From assembly GCF_008123515.1 (NCBI RefSeq), contig NZ_VSSR01000011.1:62001-126000 (forward strand): a DNA stretch of 64,000 nt, in the 5' to 3' direction. The notes under the pieces were generated by a model. It had not been told where the DNA came from, did no database searches, and saw only the letters and a program-made list of their open reading frames with translations. Source of the DNA: Bradyrhizobium cytisi (GTDB lineage: Bacteria > Pseudomonadota > Alphaproteobacteria > Rhizobiales > Xanthobacteraceae). Shown in pieces: positions 34,988-44,361 of the stretch (the first letter of the stretch is position 1; each line of letters begins with the position of its first letter). A program made the translations under genes and the position numbers.

Positions 34988-36226
34988 TCAGTCAACGCGC
35001 GGCTCGGAGCGCGGCTGGGTGCCCGGCTGCGCCTTGGCGGTCGGCGTCACGCCCTCGATCGTGATGCGGGAGCCGTTCTCGAGCCGGTAATAGCCGTCGG
35101 TGACGACGCGTTCGCCTTTGGCGAGGCCGCGCTCGATCATCGCGCGTCCGTCGAAGATCTGCCCGACCGTGACCGGCCGGAAGGCCGCCGTATCGTCCGC
35201 CTTCGCGACCCAGACGAAATCGCCGCGCGGTCCGTGCCGCACGGCGATCGCGGGCGCCGTGATCGCGTTCTTGCGCGTGTCCACCGTGATCCGCCCGTTG
35301 GCAAAATTGCCCGGCCAGAGTTTCAGCGCCTTGTTGGGAAACGTCGCCTTCAGCTTGATCGTGCCGCTGGCCTGATCGACCTGGTTGTCGACCAGCGTGA
35401 TCATGCCCTTGTCCAGCTCGGTGGTATTGTCGGCCGTGAGCGCGACCACCGGTGCATCGGCCTGGCCGAGGCTGAGCCGGGTCTGGCCGACGGCGACCGC
35501 GGCCAGGGTGAAGATCACCGAGATCGGCTGCAACTGCGTGACGGTGACGAGGGTCGCCGGCGACACCGCGCGGACATAATTGCCCTGGTCGACCTGGCGG
35601 ATGCCGAGCCGTCCGCTGATCGGCGCGCGGACGCTGGTGAAGCCGAGCTGCGTGCGCGCATATTCGGTCTGGGCGTCGTCGTTCCGAACCTGCGCCTTGT
35701 ACTGCTCGACCAGCGCGTGCTGCTGGTCCACCACCTGCCGGGAGATCGCGGCGGCCTTCTGGATCAGCGCGTCGTAGCGCTCCATGTCGATCTGGGCGCC
35801 GTCCAGCAGCGCCTGGTCCTTCTGCCTCACCGCGATCTGCTGATCGAGCTGGGCCTGGAACGGCCGCGGATCGATGATTGCGAGGATGTCGCCTTGCTTG
35901 ACGTCCTGCCCTTCCTGGAAAAGGATCTGGACGATCTCGCCGTCGACCCGGCTCTGCACGTTGACGGTGTTGTAGGCCTGGATCGTGCCGATGCCGGTCA
36001 GGTAAATCGGGACGTCCTCCGCCTTCGCGGCCGCGACCTTTACGGCGACCGGCGGCCGTGCTGCAGGCGTGGCGGCGGCAGTTTGCTCGGCTTCCGCCGC
36101 CTGGATGAAGGGCAGCGCGAACGGAAGCTTGAGGTCATGCCTGAAATAATAGCCGGCATAGCCCGCCGGCAACACGACCAGCGCGGCGATGAGGAGTTTT
36201 GCTGTACGTTTCACGTTCAAGCCCAT
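34988..36226 (-). CDS. RND periplasmic membrane fusion protein (MdtA-like)
   Basis: A 412-aa adaptor linking the RND pump to an outer-membrane channel. An N-terminal helix (AKLLIAALVVLPAGYAGYYF) anchors it. The lipoyl-like halves flank a helical hairpin: VDGEIVQILFQEGQDVKQGDILAIIDPRPF before it and APISGRLGIRQVDQGNYV after it. The C-terminal membrane-proximal domain ends RLENGSRITIEGVTP. ATG 36226, preceded by GGGGTG, is preferred over an adjacent GTG. It is the first gene of the efflux operon. The 206 bases upstream contain no regulator gene, so control is from elsewhere. Confidence 0.93.
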   Translation of the reverse strand: MGLNVKRTAKLLIAALVVLPAGYAGYYFRHDLKLPFALPFIQAAEAEQTAAATPAARPPVAVKVAAAKAEDVPIYLTGIGTIQAYNTVNVQSRVDGEIVQILFQEGQDVKQGDILAIIDPRPFQAQLDQQIAVRQKDQALLDGAQIDMERYDALIQKAAAISRQVVDQQHALVEQYKAQVRNDDAQTEYARTQLGFTSVRAPISGRLGIRQVDQGNYVRAVSPATLVTVTQLQPISVIFTLAAVAVGQTRLSLGQADAPVVALTADNTTELDKGMITLVDNQVDQASGTIKLKATFPNKALKLWPGNFANGRITVDTRKNAITAPAIAVRHGPRGDFVWVAKADDTAAFRPVTVGQIFDGRAMIERGLAKGERVVTDGYYRLENGSRITIEGVTPTAKAQPGTQPRSEPRVD

Positions 36227-36432
36227 CACCCCGAGCCGGCCGCCAATACCCGGTTGATTGTCCCGGCGCGGAACCTCTTAGCATGAAGCAACCTGACGTT
36301 GATATCGGCAGGACGCGATATGCTACCATCCGTAACATTAGCACGCGTAGCGGATAGAGATCAACGGCGCTTGCGTTGCTGAACGTCTGGCTTGCCGATG
36401 GATTTTGGCGGGGCCCGACCCCCGGTGCCGCC

Positions 36433-37530
36433 CTAGACGACTTCGACCGTCGCCGCGTCGAACTGGGTGCCGGCGCCGCGATGACGTGCGAGCACCTCGC
36501 CCGATAGCTCCGACACCGCGTTTTGCGCGGTGCTATCCAGCATCGCGCGGACGCGCCGGCTTGATGCCGCCAGCAACGCCGGATCGAGCTTGCCCTGGTC
36601 GACGCCGTTGATGATCGACCGGGCAAGGTCGCGGGCGCGTTCGGTGTCGGTCAGGTGCGAGCAGATCATCAGCATGTCGTTGCCGGCGGCCATGAAGCGC
36701 GCGCCGGAATCCGGCGCGTCCAGCCGGCCCGCCATGGCGCGCATGCCGACGTCGTCGGACACGATCACGCCGCGGAAATTCATCGCCTCGCGCAACAGCC
36801 CGTGCGTGATCGCGCGCGACAGCGTGACGGGATCGTTGGGGTCGAGCTTACGGTACAGGATGTGCGACGTCATGATCATCCCGATGCCATCGGCGATCGC
36901 CGCGGCAAACGGCAGCAGCTCGCGCGCCTTGATCTGGTCGAGATCGAGATCCAGCACCGGCAATTCGTGATGCGAATCCACCTGTGTGTCGCCATGCCCC
37001 GGAAAATGCTTGCCGCAGGCGCGGACGCCGCGGCGTTCCATCGCCTTGGTGAACGGAAGCATCGACTTGATGACCTCGTCGGCCGAGCGGCCGAAGGCGC
37101 GCTCCCCGATCACGGGATTGGCGGGGTTGCTGTGAATGTCGAGCACCGGCGCAAAATTCAGATTGCAGCCGAGCGAGGCGAGCTCGACGCCCATGGCATC
37201 GCCGACCTGCTCCGCGGTGCCGGCCCAGCGCGCCGCATAGGAGAAGCGCGTGATCGGCGCCGGCGTGCGGCAGACGCGTCCGCCTTCGTGATCGATGGCG
37301 ATGAACTGCTTGTCGCGCTGCGAGGCATCGCGGATCGCGGCGATCAGGTCCCGGTGGATCGACAGCCAGTCCCGATAGGGCAGGTCGTGCCGGAAATTGC
37401 TCTTGTAGAGGATGACGCCGGCGGGCCGGAGATCCCGCAGCAGCGCGCGGTCGCGGTCATCGAGGACGCTGGTCGGCCGCAGGCCAAGGAAGAAATGGTC
37501 ACCGACCGTTGAAAGCAGGGAATCGCTCAT
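36433..37530 (-). CDS. GH3 beta-N-acetylhexosaminidase (NagZ-like)
   Basis: A 365-aa glycoside hydrolase family 3 enzyme, likely cleaving N-acetylglucosamine from muropeptides in peptidoglycan recycling. ATG 37530 gives the usual NagZ length. The sequence has IDHEGGRVCR (residues 79-88), LNFAPVLDIHSNP, the catalytic-loop motif KHFPGHGDTQVDSHHELP (Lys174-His175; Asp185-Ser186-His187) and the nucleophile Asp259 in VIVSDDVGM. NagZ usually has SDDLSM; here VG replaces LS. It is divergent enough from typical NagZ that substrate may differ. A second nagZ elsewhere in the genome is likely in this group (inference). Confidence 0.85.
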   Translation of the reverse strand: MSDSLLSTVGDHFFLGLRPTSVLDDRDRALLRDLRPAGVILYKSNFRHDLPYRDWLSIHRDLIAAIRDASQRDKQFIAIDHEGGRVCRTPAPITRFSYAARWAGTAEQVGDAMGVELASLGCNLNFAPVLDIHSNPANPVIGERAFGRSADEVIKSMLPFTKAMERRGVRACGKHFPGHGDTQVDSHHELPVLDLDLDQIKARELLPFAAAIADGIGMIMTSHILYRKLDPNDPVTLSRAITHGLLREAMNFRGVIVSDDVGMRAMAGRLDAPDSGARFMAAGNDMLMICSHLTDTERARDLARSIINGVDQGKLDPALLAASSRRVRAMLDSTAQNAVSELSGEVLARHRGAGTQFDAATVEVV

Positions 37531-37734
37531 CCGCCGGGGCCGCCACAAATCGTTTGGTTGATTGGGATGGAGCTTGACGCAACGCGAACTCTCAGCCCCT
37601 GCGCGAGCTTTCGAACCACCCGCTTCGTCATCGCAATATTCCAAATTTCATCAACGGAATCAATCGACAAATCAAACGTCACGGGCAGCTGCGCCGGCAA
37701 GGTCGGCGTTGATCGCCATGCCGGCGCGATATTC

Positions 37735-39030
37735 TCACGCCACAGCCAGCACCGGCTGCTTCGGCTGCCGTCCAATCATCAGCGACAGCACGGCAGCAAT
37801 GATGCCGGTGACGCCCGCGATCATGAAGGCCTGCAGATAGTCGCCCTGCGACGAGCGCATGAAGCCGGCGAACAAGGCGGCGCAGGCGGCCCCTAACTGA
37901 TGGCCGGCGACCACCCAGCCGAAGATCAGCGGCGCATTCTTGTCGCCGAACGCCTCGTTGGCGATGCGCACGGTCGGGGGCACGGTTGCGATCCAGTCGA
38001 GGCCGTAGAACACCGCGAACACCGACAGGCTGACAAAGGAGAAATCCGAGTAGGGCAGGTAGATCAGCGACAGCCCGCGCAGGCCGTAATAGAAGAACAG
38101 CAGCTTGCGCGGATCGAAGCGGTCGGTGAGCCAGCCCGACAGCGTGGTGCCGAACAGGTCGAAGAAGCCCATCAGCGCCAGCAGGCTCGCGGCCTGAACC
38201 TCGAAGATGCCGTGATCGCCGCAGAACGCGATCAGATGGGTGCCGACGAGGCCGTTGGTAGTGAAGCCGCAGATGAAGAAGGTCGCGAACAGGAACCAGA
38301 AGGTCGGCACCTTGGCCGCGCGCACGAGGTTGCTGATCGCGGCGACGAACGGGTTGCCCTGCGCCGGGCCTGCGGGCTGGTCCTCATGCGGGCTGCCATA
38401 GGAGCGCAGGCCGATCGCGGCCGGCCGTTCCGGCACCAGCACGTAGACCAGCGGAATCAGCGCCGCGCAGCATGCGGCGACCGTCAGCACCACAGGCTTC
38501 CAGCCGCCCCATTCGACCAGCGATGCGAGGCCCGGCATGAAGATGAGCGTGCCGGTCGCCGTGCTCGCGGTCAAAAGTCCCATGACCAGGCCGCGATTGG
38601 TAGTGAACCAGCGATTGACGATGGTGGCGCCGAGCACGTTGGCGACCGCGCCCGAGCCGATGCCGGACAGCAGTCCCCAGGTCAGGAACAATTGCCACGG
38701 CGCGGTCATGAAATAGCTCGCAGCCGTCGAGGCCGACATCAGCGCCAGCGCGCCCAGCACCGTGCGGCGGATGCCGAAGCGCTGCATCACGGCGGCGGCG
38801 AACGGACCTGCGAGGCCGTAGAGGAAGATGCCGATTGCGGCCGACGACGAGACCACGCTGACGTCCCAGCCAAACGCCTTCTGCAGCGGCAGCATCAGCA
38901 CGCCGGGCGTGGCGCGCAGGCCGGCGGAGGCCAGCAGCGCCAGGAAGATCACGGCAACGACCACGAAGGCGTAGTTTGGGCCGAACGGCCTTTTGGAGAT
39001 GGCGGAGGATTGAACGGAAGCTGGGGGCAT
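37735..39030 (-). CDS. MFS transporter (TetR-controlled)
   Basis: A 431-aa, 12-helix major facilitator. Helices include YAFVVVAVIFLALLASAGLR, VVSSSAAIGIFLYGLAGPFAAAVM with the RFGIRR loop, and LLALMGFFDLFGTTLSGWLTDRFDPRKLLF. The loop arginine pattern and the large cytoplasmic loop are like those of oxalate/formate-type or MFS_1 members; the substrate is unknown. The start codon at 39030 abuts the left arm of a large inverted repeat, so an operator would cover its ribosome-binding region. It is divergent from the TetR gene and presumably repressed by it. Confidence 0.88.
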   Translation of the reverse strand: MPPASVQSSAISKRPFGPNYAFVVVAVIFLALLASAGLRATPGVLMLPLQKAFGWDVSVVSSSAAIGIFLYGLAGPFAAAVMQRFGIRRTVLGALALMSASTAASYFMTAPWQLFLTWGLLSGIGSGAVANVLGATIVNRWFTTNRGLVMGLLTASTATGTLIFMPGLASLVEWGGWKPVVLTVAACCAALIPLVYVLVPERPAAIGLRSYGSPHEDQPAGPAQGNPFVAAISNLVRAAKVPTFWFLFATFFICGFTTNGLVGTHLIAFCGDHGIFEVQAASLLALMGFFDLFGTTLSGWLTDRFDPRKLLFFYYGLRGLSLIYLPYSDFSFVSLSVFAVFYGLDWIATVPPTVRIANEAFGDKNAPLIFGWVVAGHQLGAACAALFAGFMRSSQGDYLQAFMIAGVTGIIAAVLSLMIGRQPKQPVLAVA

Positions 39031-39083
39031 GTTACTTACCGGTACGTATTGCGATGCGGTACTAATACGTACCGGTCAGTAAC
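39031..39083. promoter_or_regulatory. TetR operator: 20-bp inverted repeat
   Basis: Arms 39031..39050 and 39064..39083 are inverted copies identical at 19 of 20 positions, with a 13-base spacer. Each arm contains ACCGGTACGTATT. The position between the divergent MFS and tetR genes, adjacent to the MFS start codon, suits repression of both. Confidence 0.85.
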
Positions 39084-39138
39084 ATTGTCAAGCCCAAACC
39101 CACACTCCAAGCTCATGTCGAAGGTCGGACGAAGCCAG

Positions 39139-39735
39139 ATGCCGAAAAAAGCCGAGAAAGCCGTAAGTGCGCCGCTGCGCGCCGCCGACCGGATTCGCGC
39201 CTCCGCCAGCGAGCTGTTCTATCGCGAGGGCATCCGCGCCGTCGGCGTCGACGAGGTGGTGGACCGGGCCGGCGTCACCAAGCCGAGCCTCTATCGCAGC
39301 TTCGCCTCCAAGGACGATCTCGCCGCCGCCTATTTGCGCGACTACGATCTGAGCTTCTGGGAGAATTTTGAACGCCCCGACGGCAAGACCTACAGCAACG
39401 CCCGCGATCATGTGCTCGCCTATATCAGCCAGCTCTCGTCGCGCGCCGTCGCCAAAGGCTATCGCGGCTGCGGGCTGAGCAACGCCGCAGTGGAATATCC
39501 CTCGCGCGACAATCCCGCGCGCAAGGTTGCCGAAGCGCACAAGAAGGTCTTCCGCAAGCGCCTGCGCGAGCTCGCAGCCCACATGGGCGCGCGCCAGCCG
39601 AATGTGCTTGGCGATGCGCTCTTGCTGCTGATCGAAGGCATCTATGTCACCGGCCAGCAATCGGAAGACGGCCCGGCGCAGTCGGCGCTTGCGGCGGCGA
39701 AGCTGCTGATCGATGCGAGCGTGAAGACGGGGTGA
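39139..39735 (+). CDS. TetR-family transcriptional regulator
   Basis: A 198-aa repressor. ATG 39139 is favoured because GAAG precedes it; ATG 39115 would add eight residues. The N-terminal DNA-binding domain reads IRASASELFYREGIRAVGVDEVVDRAGVTKPSLYRSFASKDDLAAAYL. The C-terminal effector domain begins at about residue 60 and contains GYRGCGLSNAAVEYPSRDNPARKVAEAHK, a pattern seen in YcdC/AcrR-like regulators. It is transcribed divergently from the MFS gene across the 20-bp inverted repeat. tRNA-Arg(CCG) lies 27 bases downstream. Confidence 0.92.
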   Translation: MPKKAEKAVSAPLRAADRIRASASELFYREGIRAVGVDEVVDRAGVTKPSLYRSFASKDDLAAAYLRDYDLSFWENFERPDGKTYSNARDHVLAYISQLSSRAVAKGYRGCGLSNAAVEYPSRDNPARKVAEAHKKVFRKRLRELAAHMGARQPNVLGDALLLLIEGIYVTGQQSEDGPAQSALAAAKLLIDASVKTG

Positions 39736-39762
39736 GGTGGCGGTCGCTGCCTACGAAACCAC

Positions 39763-39839
39763 GCGCCCGCAGCTCAGCCGGATAGAGCATCGGACTCCGA
39801 ATCCAAAGGTCGGACGTTCGAATCGTGCCGGGCGCGCCA
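39763..39839 (+). tRNA. tRNA-Arg (anticodon CCG)
   Basis: A 77-nt cloverleaf with the same GCGCCCG/CGGGCGC acceptor as the ACG isoacceptor, discriminator G and encoded CCA. The anticodon stem TCGGA/TCCAA has one C-A mismatch; the loop CTCCGAA gives anticodon CCG. The downstream flank resembles that of the island's right attachment site. Confidence 0.93.
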
Positions 39840-39937
39840 TTTCGGTACAGAACTGGGCACGCCAAAACCTGCCGTTTTTGCGCTTGATGCGGCGACGAGC
39901 GGCACGCGCAAAACTCTCGGCTGGTAGCTTTCTTTGC

Positions 39938-40339
39938 TCACGCAAGCCAGTTCTCAACTTTCAAACCTCGGATGCGTTTGAACTCATCGACATTGGCGGT
40001 CACCATGGCGGCGCCAATCGCAGCGGCGTGAGCCGCTATCAGCAAATCGTTGCCGCCGATCGGCTTTCCGGCGGTTTCCAGTTCCGCGCGGATTCCGCCG
40101 TAATCGGCATCGGCCGGTACATCAAACGGAAGCACGTCGATCTCGCCGAGCAGGTCCTCGACTGCCTTGAGCAGGCGTTGCGAGCCGCTCTTGGCGCATC
40201 CGTAGCGCAACTCTGCTGCGACGATAATGCTGGTGCAGACGTTGTTCTCGCCGACCTTGGCGATCCGTCTGGCAGCTTTGCCCTGTGGATTCCTGATCAG
40301 GTCAGAAATAATGTTCGTGTCCAGCATGTAGCGGGTCAA
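39938..40339 (-). CDS. vapC: VapC-type PIN-domain toxin
   Basis: A 133-aa ribonuclease toxin of the type II vapBC class. The PIN acidic residues are visible: Asp7 in LDTNI, Glu43 in AAELRYG, Asp98 in GNDLLIAAHA, and Asn116/Asp118 near TANVDEF. Length and order match VapC. The start overlaps the antitoxin stop by four bases, so translation is coupled. VapC enzymes usually cleave tRNA or rRNA; the target here is unknown. The module sits directly downstream of tRNA-Arg(CCG), a typical accessory-gene location. Confidence 0.93.
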   Translation of the reverse strand: MTRYMLDTNIISDLIRNPQGKAARRIAKVGENNVCTSIIVAAELRYGCAKSGSQRLLKAVEDLLGEIDVLPFDVPADADYGGIRAELETAGKPIGGNDLLIAAHAAAIGAAMVTANVDEFKRIRGLKVENWLA

Positions 40340-40572
40340 AACATTTTCTCCGGCGCCGGTACGGAATCGTCGATCTCGGGAAAACGCTCCTCCACCGGCT
40401 TCATCGTCTTGAGCAACGCGACGAGCCCGCGCCTGCGCACCGGCTCGATCACAAGACGATCGCCATCGCGATGCATGATCGCCTCATCGCCCGGCAATTC
40501 AAACTCAACAGGAATACGGACCGCCTGATTGCGGCCATTGCGGAATAGTCTGACGTGCCTTTGTTCCGGCAT
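40336..40572 (-). CDS. vapB: VapB-type antitoxin
   Basis: A 78-aa protein from ATG 40572. The N-terminus (QRHVRLFRNGRNQAVRIPVEFELPGDEAIMHRDGDRLVIEPV) is the swapped-hairpin AbrB/MazE-like DNA-binding domain typical of VapB. The C-terminal tail (PVEERFPEIDDSVPAPEKMF) would wrap VapC. The longer frame upstream would run through the operator palindromes, so it is rejected. It presumably represses the vapBC promoter together with VapC. Confidence 0.93.
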   Translation of the reverse strand: MPEQRHVRLFRNGRNQAVRIPVEFELPGDEAIMHRDGDRLVIEPVRRRGLVALLKTMKPVEERFPEIDDSVPAPEKMF

Positions 40573-40586
40573 TGGCGGCCTCATGC

Positions 40587-40614
40587 TGGCATATGCCATA
40601 GACATATGCCATAG
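40587..40614. promoter_or_regulatory. vapBC operator: two TATGGCATATG repeats
   Basis: Just upstream of vapB the minus strand has two near-identical copies of TATGGCATATG about 13 bases apart. Each contains the palindromic core CATATG, and the left copy extends to TGGCATATGCCA (40587..40598). This is the expected position for autoregulation by the VapBC complex. Confidence 0.75.
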
Positions 40615-40740
40615 CGTCGCCGCCGGCAAGGGATCGTTGCCGGCTAACGAAGGTGCCGGCGCGCAATATCAGCGGGCATCTTGATGATCCGATTCTTCGG
40701 GGCGCTTCCCTTGCAGCGTGAGCGCAGTCGCTCACAGCAA

Positions 40741-40868
40741 GCCATGATCGCATGGCAGCAAAGAGCCAGCGGAGCACCGTCAAGGCCGCAAGCCGGCGCC
40801 GGTCGCGCACGGCGGGAGCCTTGACGGTGCACCGTTGGTCCGGCAGCGGCCTCCCATGCGATCATGGC
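40741..40868. repeat. 128-bp nested palindrome
   Basis: The outer arms (40741..40755 and 40854..40868, 15 bp, perfect) enclose inner arms (40774..40786 and 40818..40830, 13 bp, perfect). A GC-rich centre includes GCCGGCGCCGG. The rest of 40573..41207 has no supported gene. Confidence 0.85.
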
Positions 40869-41207
40869 CGGACATCCTGCCGAGCACGCGCAACAAGACG
40901 CTATGCTGCGAACGATAGCGCTCGGAACGTTGATTTGAATGCTTTCTCGCTTCGAGCGGCACTAGGCCGCTTCATGCGGTGCCGCTGCAGTGCCATCCAA
41001 AACAATGTGCAGACAAACACTTACGGCCCCCGACGGCCGCGAGCGACAGCGTCGCTTTTATCTTGCCGTCCGATATTGACGCCTTGAAGCGGCTAACCAC
41101 CTCCTTCTCGCATAGATACGACCCGCCGCTTGTACCCTTCGGGAATGGCACAGAGAGACTCGTATTCGGCCAGCGGTAGCTAACCGCAAGTGGGCAGCAG
41201 GCAGTTC

Positions 41208-41933
41208 ATGACCGAACCAGATGTTCTTCCCACTCTCTCAGGCCTTGCGCTCGCGCTTGGCGGACCGGCGCTGCTGGCCAGCCCTGCGCATCGGCTACTC
41301 GGAGACGCGGACGCATTGCGCACCCGCGTGGTCGATCAACTCTGCTTGCTCGCCATGGCGGGAGGCGTGATCGCCATAGTCCTGCTCTGGGAGGCGCGGC
41401 CCCTTGCTTCGATCGGCTGGCGCGGGATCGAGTTGGCAGCGATCGCCTGGGGCGCGGTCCTCACCATCGTCTTTGTGTGGGCATTGCTCCCCGTCGAGGG
41501 CCGTGTGCTGGCCCGGTTGCGCCTCGGCGGCTTTGAAAAGGGGTTGGCAACGCTATCACGCTTGCCCGCGTGGTTTCTGGTCTTCGCCGCCCTCGTTGCG
41601 GGCGCCGCTGAGGAGACGCTATTTCGTGGCTACGCCTTTGAGCGCGTCGCAGAGCTGACAGAAAGTTACACGATTGCCGGGTTCGTTACAGTCGTGCTGT
41701 TCGCGCTAGTTCACCTGCGTCTTTGGGGCTGGGGGCCAGTCGTTGCCTTTGTTGTGAGCGGTGCCGTGCTGACCTTATTCTTCGTCTGGCGGCAAGACCT
41801 CCTCGCCAATATTGTTGCTCACGCTGCTACCGATGCTGTTGGGCTGCTCCGCGCCTCGGCGCGCGTTCGTAAAGCCGCAGGATGCCAGCGGATAGCCTGC
41901 TCGGGCTCCTCGACCGAATCCAGAGACGCGTAG
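41208..41933 (+). CDS. CPBP-family intramembrane metalloprotease
   Basis: A 241-aa membrane protein from ATG 41208 (a GTG at 41190 is possible). It has about seven hydrophobic segments. The CPBP (CAAX prenyl protease 2/bacteriocin-processing) motifs are present in order: EETLFRGY (Glu-Glu-x3-Arg), LFALVHLRLWG with the first His, and LLANIVAHAATDAVG with the second His and an Asp. All catalytic residues are retained. Substrate unknown. It follows the large palindrome and stands alone. Confidence 0.88.
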   Translation: MTEPDVLPTLSGLALALGGPALLASPAHRLLGDADALRTRVVDQLCLLAMAGGVIAIVLLWEARPLASIGWRGIELAAIAWGAVLTIVFVWALLPVEGRVLARLRLGGFEKGLATLSRLPAWFLVFAALVAGAAEETLFRGYAFERVAELTESYTIAGFVTVVLFALVHLRLWGWGPVVAFVVSGAVLTLFFVWRQDLLANIVAHAATDAVGLLRASARVRKAAGCQRIACSGSSTESRDA

Positions 41934-42066
41934 CTGGCAGGGCAAAGTCGTAGGGCATCGCAATTTAGCGGCCTAGAGAGTTCTGCGGGTGCGAGCATCA
42001 TAGCACTACAGCGAAGCAATAGTGCCCATCTTCATCGGCCGTGGCGCGCCACTCATCATCAGGCAT

Positions 42067-44361
42067 TCACGCGCTCTTCGGCCGAAACGCGACGATAGAT
42101 CCGCTTGGCTCTTCCTGGCGCATCGCCGCCTCGACGGCCTTCGCAAGCGCGGCCTGGTCGAAAGGCTTTGACAAGCGCGGCAGGCTGGATCGCGTGTCGC
42201 TGGGAAGGTCCACGTATCCCGAGCTGAGGAGGATGACCGTCCCGGGGCGCTCCGCAGCGACCGCGCTTGCAAGCTGCAGTCCGGTCATGCCCGGCATGGC
42301 ATAGTCGGTCACGACCAGGTCGATAGTACGCGTGCGGCGGAGCAAATCCAGCGCCTCCTCGCCCGAGCGCGCCGCGAGCACCGTGTGCCCGAGATCCTCC
42401 AGCATCACGGCCGTGTTCTCGAGCACCAGGAGGTCGTCGTCGACGACCAGCACGGCGAGCTGCCGGCTGGCCCGAGGCACGGGTGCCGGAGCCTCCGCGC
42501 GCAAGTCCGGCACCGCCATCTCTTCGGCTATCGGCAGCCAGATGTCGGCTGTCGTGCCCTCGCCAGGACGGCTCTTCAATACGAGCCTGCCGCCGGACTG
42601 CTCGGCAAGGCCGTGGACCATTGACAGACCGAGCCCGGTGCCTTTGCCGACGCCCTTGGTCGTGAAGAACGGCTCCTGAGCGTGCTTGAGGGTGTCATCG
42701 TCCATGCCGCAGCCCGTGTCGCTCACCGAGAGCGCAACATAGCCGCGCGTCGCAAGGCCGCCATCGTCCTGCTCCTCGCGGGCAGCGATGGTGATCAGGC
42801 CACCGTCCGGCATCGCATCACGCGCGTTGACCGCCAGGTTGAGGACAGCCAGCTCGAGCTGGTTCGCGTCGACCTTTACCTTCGGCAGGTCCATCGGGAA
42901 CAGCGTCTCGACACGAATTCCGGCCTCGAATTTCAACAGCGACGCCATGCCGTGCACGAGGTCGCGGACATCGACGACCGCCGGCCTGAGATCCTGCTTG
43001 CGCGCGAAAGCAAGCATGCGCTGGGTCAGGGAGGCGCCCCGCTGCGCGCCCTGCATCGCGTTGTCCACCAGGCGCTGGATCTTCGGATCGCCCGACGGCA
43101 GGCGCTTCTTCAAAAGCTCGAGGCTGCCGAGAACGGCCGCGAGCAGGTTGTTGAAATCGTGGGCCACGCCGCCGGTCAACTGGCCGATGGTCTCCATCTT
43201 CTGCGACATCATCAATGCTTCGCGCGCCCGATCCAGCGCCTCCTGCGCCCGCCTCCTTTCGCTGACGTCGCGCACGATATTGGCAAAGCCGGCGATTGCG
43301 CCGCTTTCGTTCCGCACCGCGACGATCGTTGCCTCCGCCCAGAAGCGGCTGCTGTCCTTGCGCACACGCCAGCCTTCGATTGCGGACTTCCCCTCCCGCT
43401 CGGCTTCAACGAGCGCGCGTGCGGGCGCCCCGGTCGCACAGTCTTCCTCGGTATGAAAGATCGTGTAGCTCGTTCCGACGATGTCATCGCGATAGCCCAT
43501 CAGCCGGCGCGCGCCGAGATTCCAGTTGCCGACGCGCCCATCCGGATCGAGCATGAAGATCGCATGGTCGGCGATACCCTCCACGAGCAGCCGAAAGCGT
43601 TCTTCGCTGCGCCTCAGTGCGTCGGCCTCGCGTTGGGCGCGCTCCGCGGATGCCCTGTCATAGACGGCGGCGGCGATCCCGATGCTCAGGATCACAATGG
43701 TGATGCCGGCGAGCAGGAACCCGAGCGGCGCCTGACCGACGCCGAGATGTCCTGCCTGCCCTGCCATCGGGATCATCGGCAGGAACATGGCGCCTTCCAT
43801 CGCGGCATAGTGCATGCCGGAGATCGCAAGGCCCATCACCAATCCCGCGAACAGCCGTTGGACTGCGCTGGTGTTGCGAAAGGCGAGCCAGAGCGCCACG
43901 ACCGAGGCGCTGATCGCGATCACGATCGAGAGCACGACCCACAGGAGATCGTACGCCATCAAGGCCGCCATTCGCATTGCGGCCATGCCGGTATAATGCA
44001 TACCGGCGATACCAAGGCCCATCGCGAAGCCCGATGCGAGAAGTGCCTGCGGGCGTCGTCCGACAACGGCGAAGGCGGCAGCGGCGACGACAATAGGAAT
44101 GACAAGCGAGAGGAGGGTCAGGAATGGATCGTATGAGACCTCGATTCCGGGCAGGTTGAAGGCCAGCATGCCGACAAAATGCATCGACCAGATGCCGCCG
44201 CCCATGGCAATCGCGGCGGCTACGAGCCAGGATCGGCGAGCCCTCCCCGAAGCAGCGCGCATCCGGGTCGCCAGGTCCAGCGCGGTATAGGAAGCGAGTG
44301 CCGCGATCAAGATCGAAAGCGCGACCAGAACGGGATCGTGAAAAGTCGTATGGTGATGCAT
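42067..44361 (-). CDS. MHYT-PAS hybrid histidine kinase with receiver domain
   Basis: A 764-aa hybrid kinase when begun at ATG 44361 (MHHHTTFHDP); in-frame ATGs at 44388 and farther upstream are possible. The MHYT membrane sensor has motifs MHFVGM (60-65), MHYTGM (121-126) and MHYAAM (183-188), thought to bind a metal and sense a gas such as O2, CO or NO. A PAS domain follows at about 250-370. The kinase core has His401 in GGVAHDFNNLLAAV, an ATPase domain (NARDAMPDGG, DTGCGMDD, GKGTGLGLSMVHGL), and a C-terminal receiver with the acceptor Asp in VVTDYAMPGMTG. This is a sensor with its own receiver; the downstream target is not adjacent. Confidence 0.92.
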   Translation of the reverse strand: MHHHTTFHDPVLVALSILIAALASYTALDLATRMRAASGRARRSWLVAAAIAMGGGIWSMHFVGMLAFNLPGIEVSYDPFLTLLSLVIPIVVAAAAFAVVGRRPQALLASGFAMGLGIAGMHYTGMAAMRMAALMAYDLLWVVLSIVIAISASVVALWLAFRNTSAVQRLFAGLVMGLAISGMHYAAMEGAMFLPMIPMAGQAGHLGVGQAPLGFLLAGITIVILSIGIAAAVYDRASAERAQREADALRRSEERFRLLVEGIADHAIFMLDPDGRVGNWNLGARRLMGYRDDIVGTSYTIFHTEEDCATGAPARALVEAEREGKSAIEGWRVRKDSSRFWAEATIVAVRNESGAIAGFANIVRDVSERRRAQEALDRAREALMMSQKMETIGQLTGGVAHDFNNLLAAVLGSLELLKKRLPSGDPKIQRLVDNAMQGAQRGASLTQRMLAFARKQDLRPAVVDVRDLVHGMASLLKFEAGIRVETLFPMDLPKVKVDANQLELAVLNLAVNARDAMPDGGLITIAAREEQDDGGLATRGYVALSVSDTGCGMDDDTLKHAQEPFFTTKGVGKGTGLGLSMVHGLAEQSGGRLVLKSRPGEGTTADIWLPIAEEMAVPDLRAEAPAPVPRASRQLAVLVVDDDLLVLENTAVMLEDLGHTVLAARSGEEALDLLRRTRTIDLVVTDYAMPGMTGLQLASAVAAERPGTVILLSSGYVDLPSDTRSSLPRLSKPFDQAALAKAVEAAMRQEEPSGSIVAFRPKSA

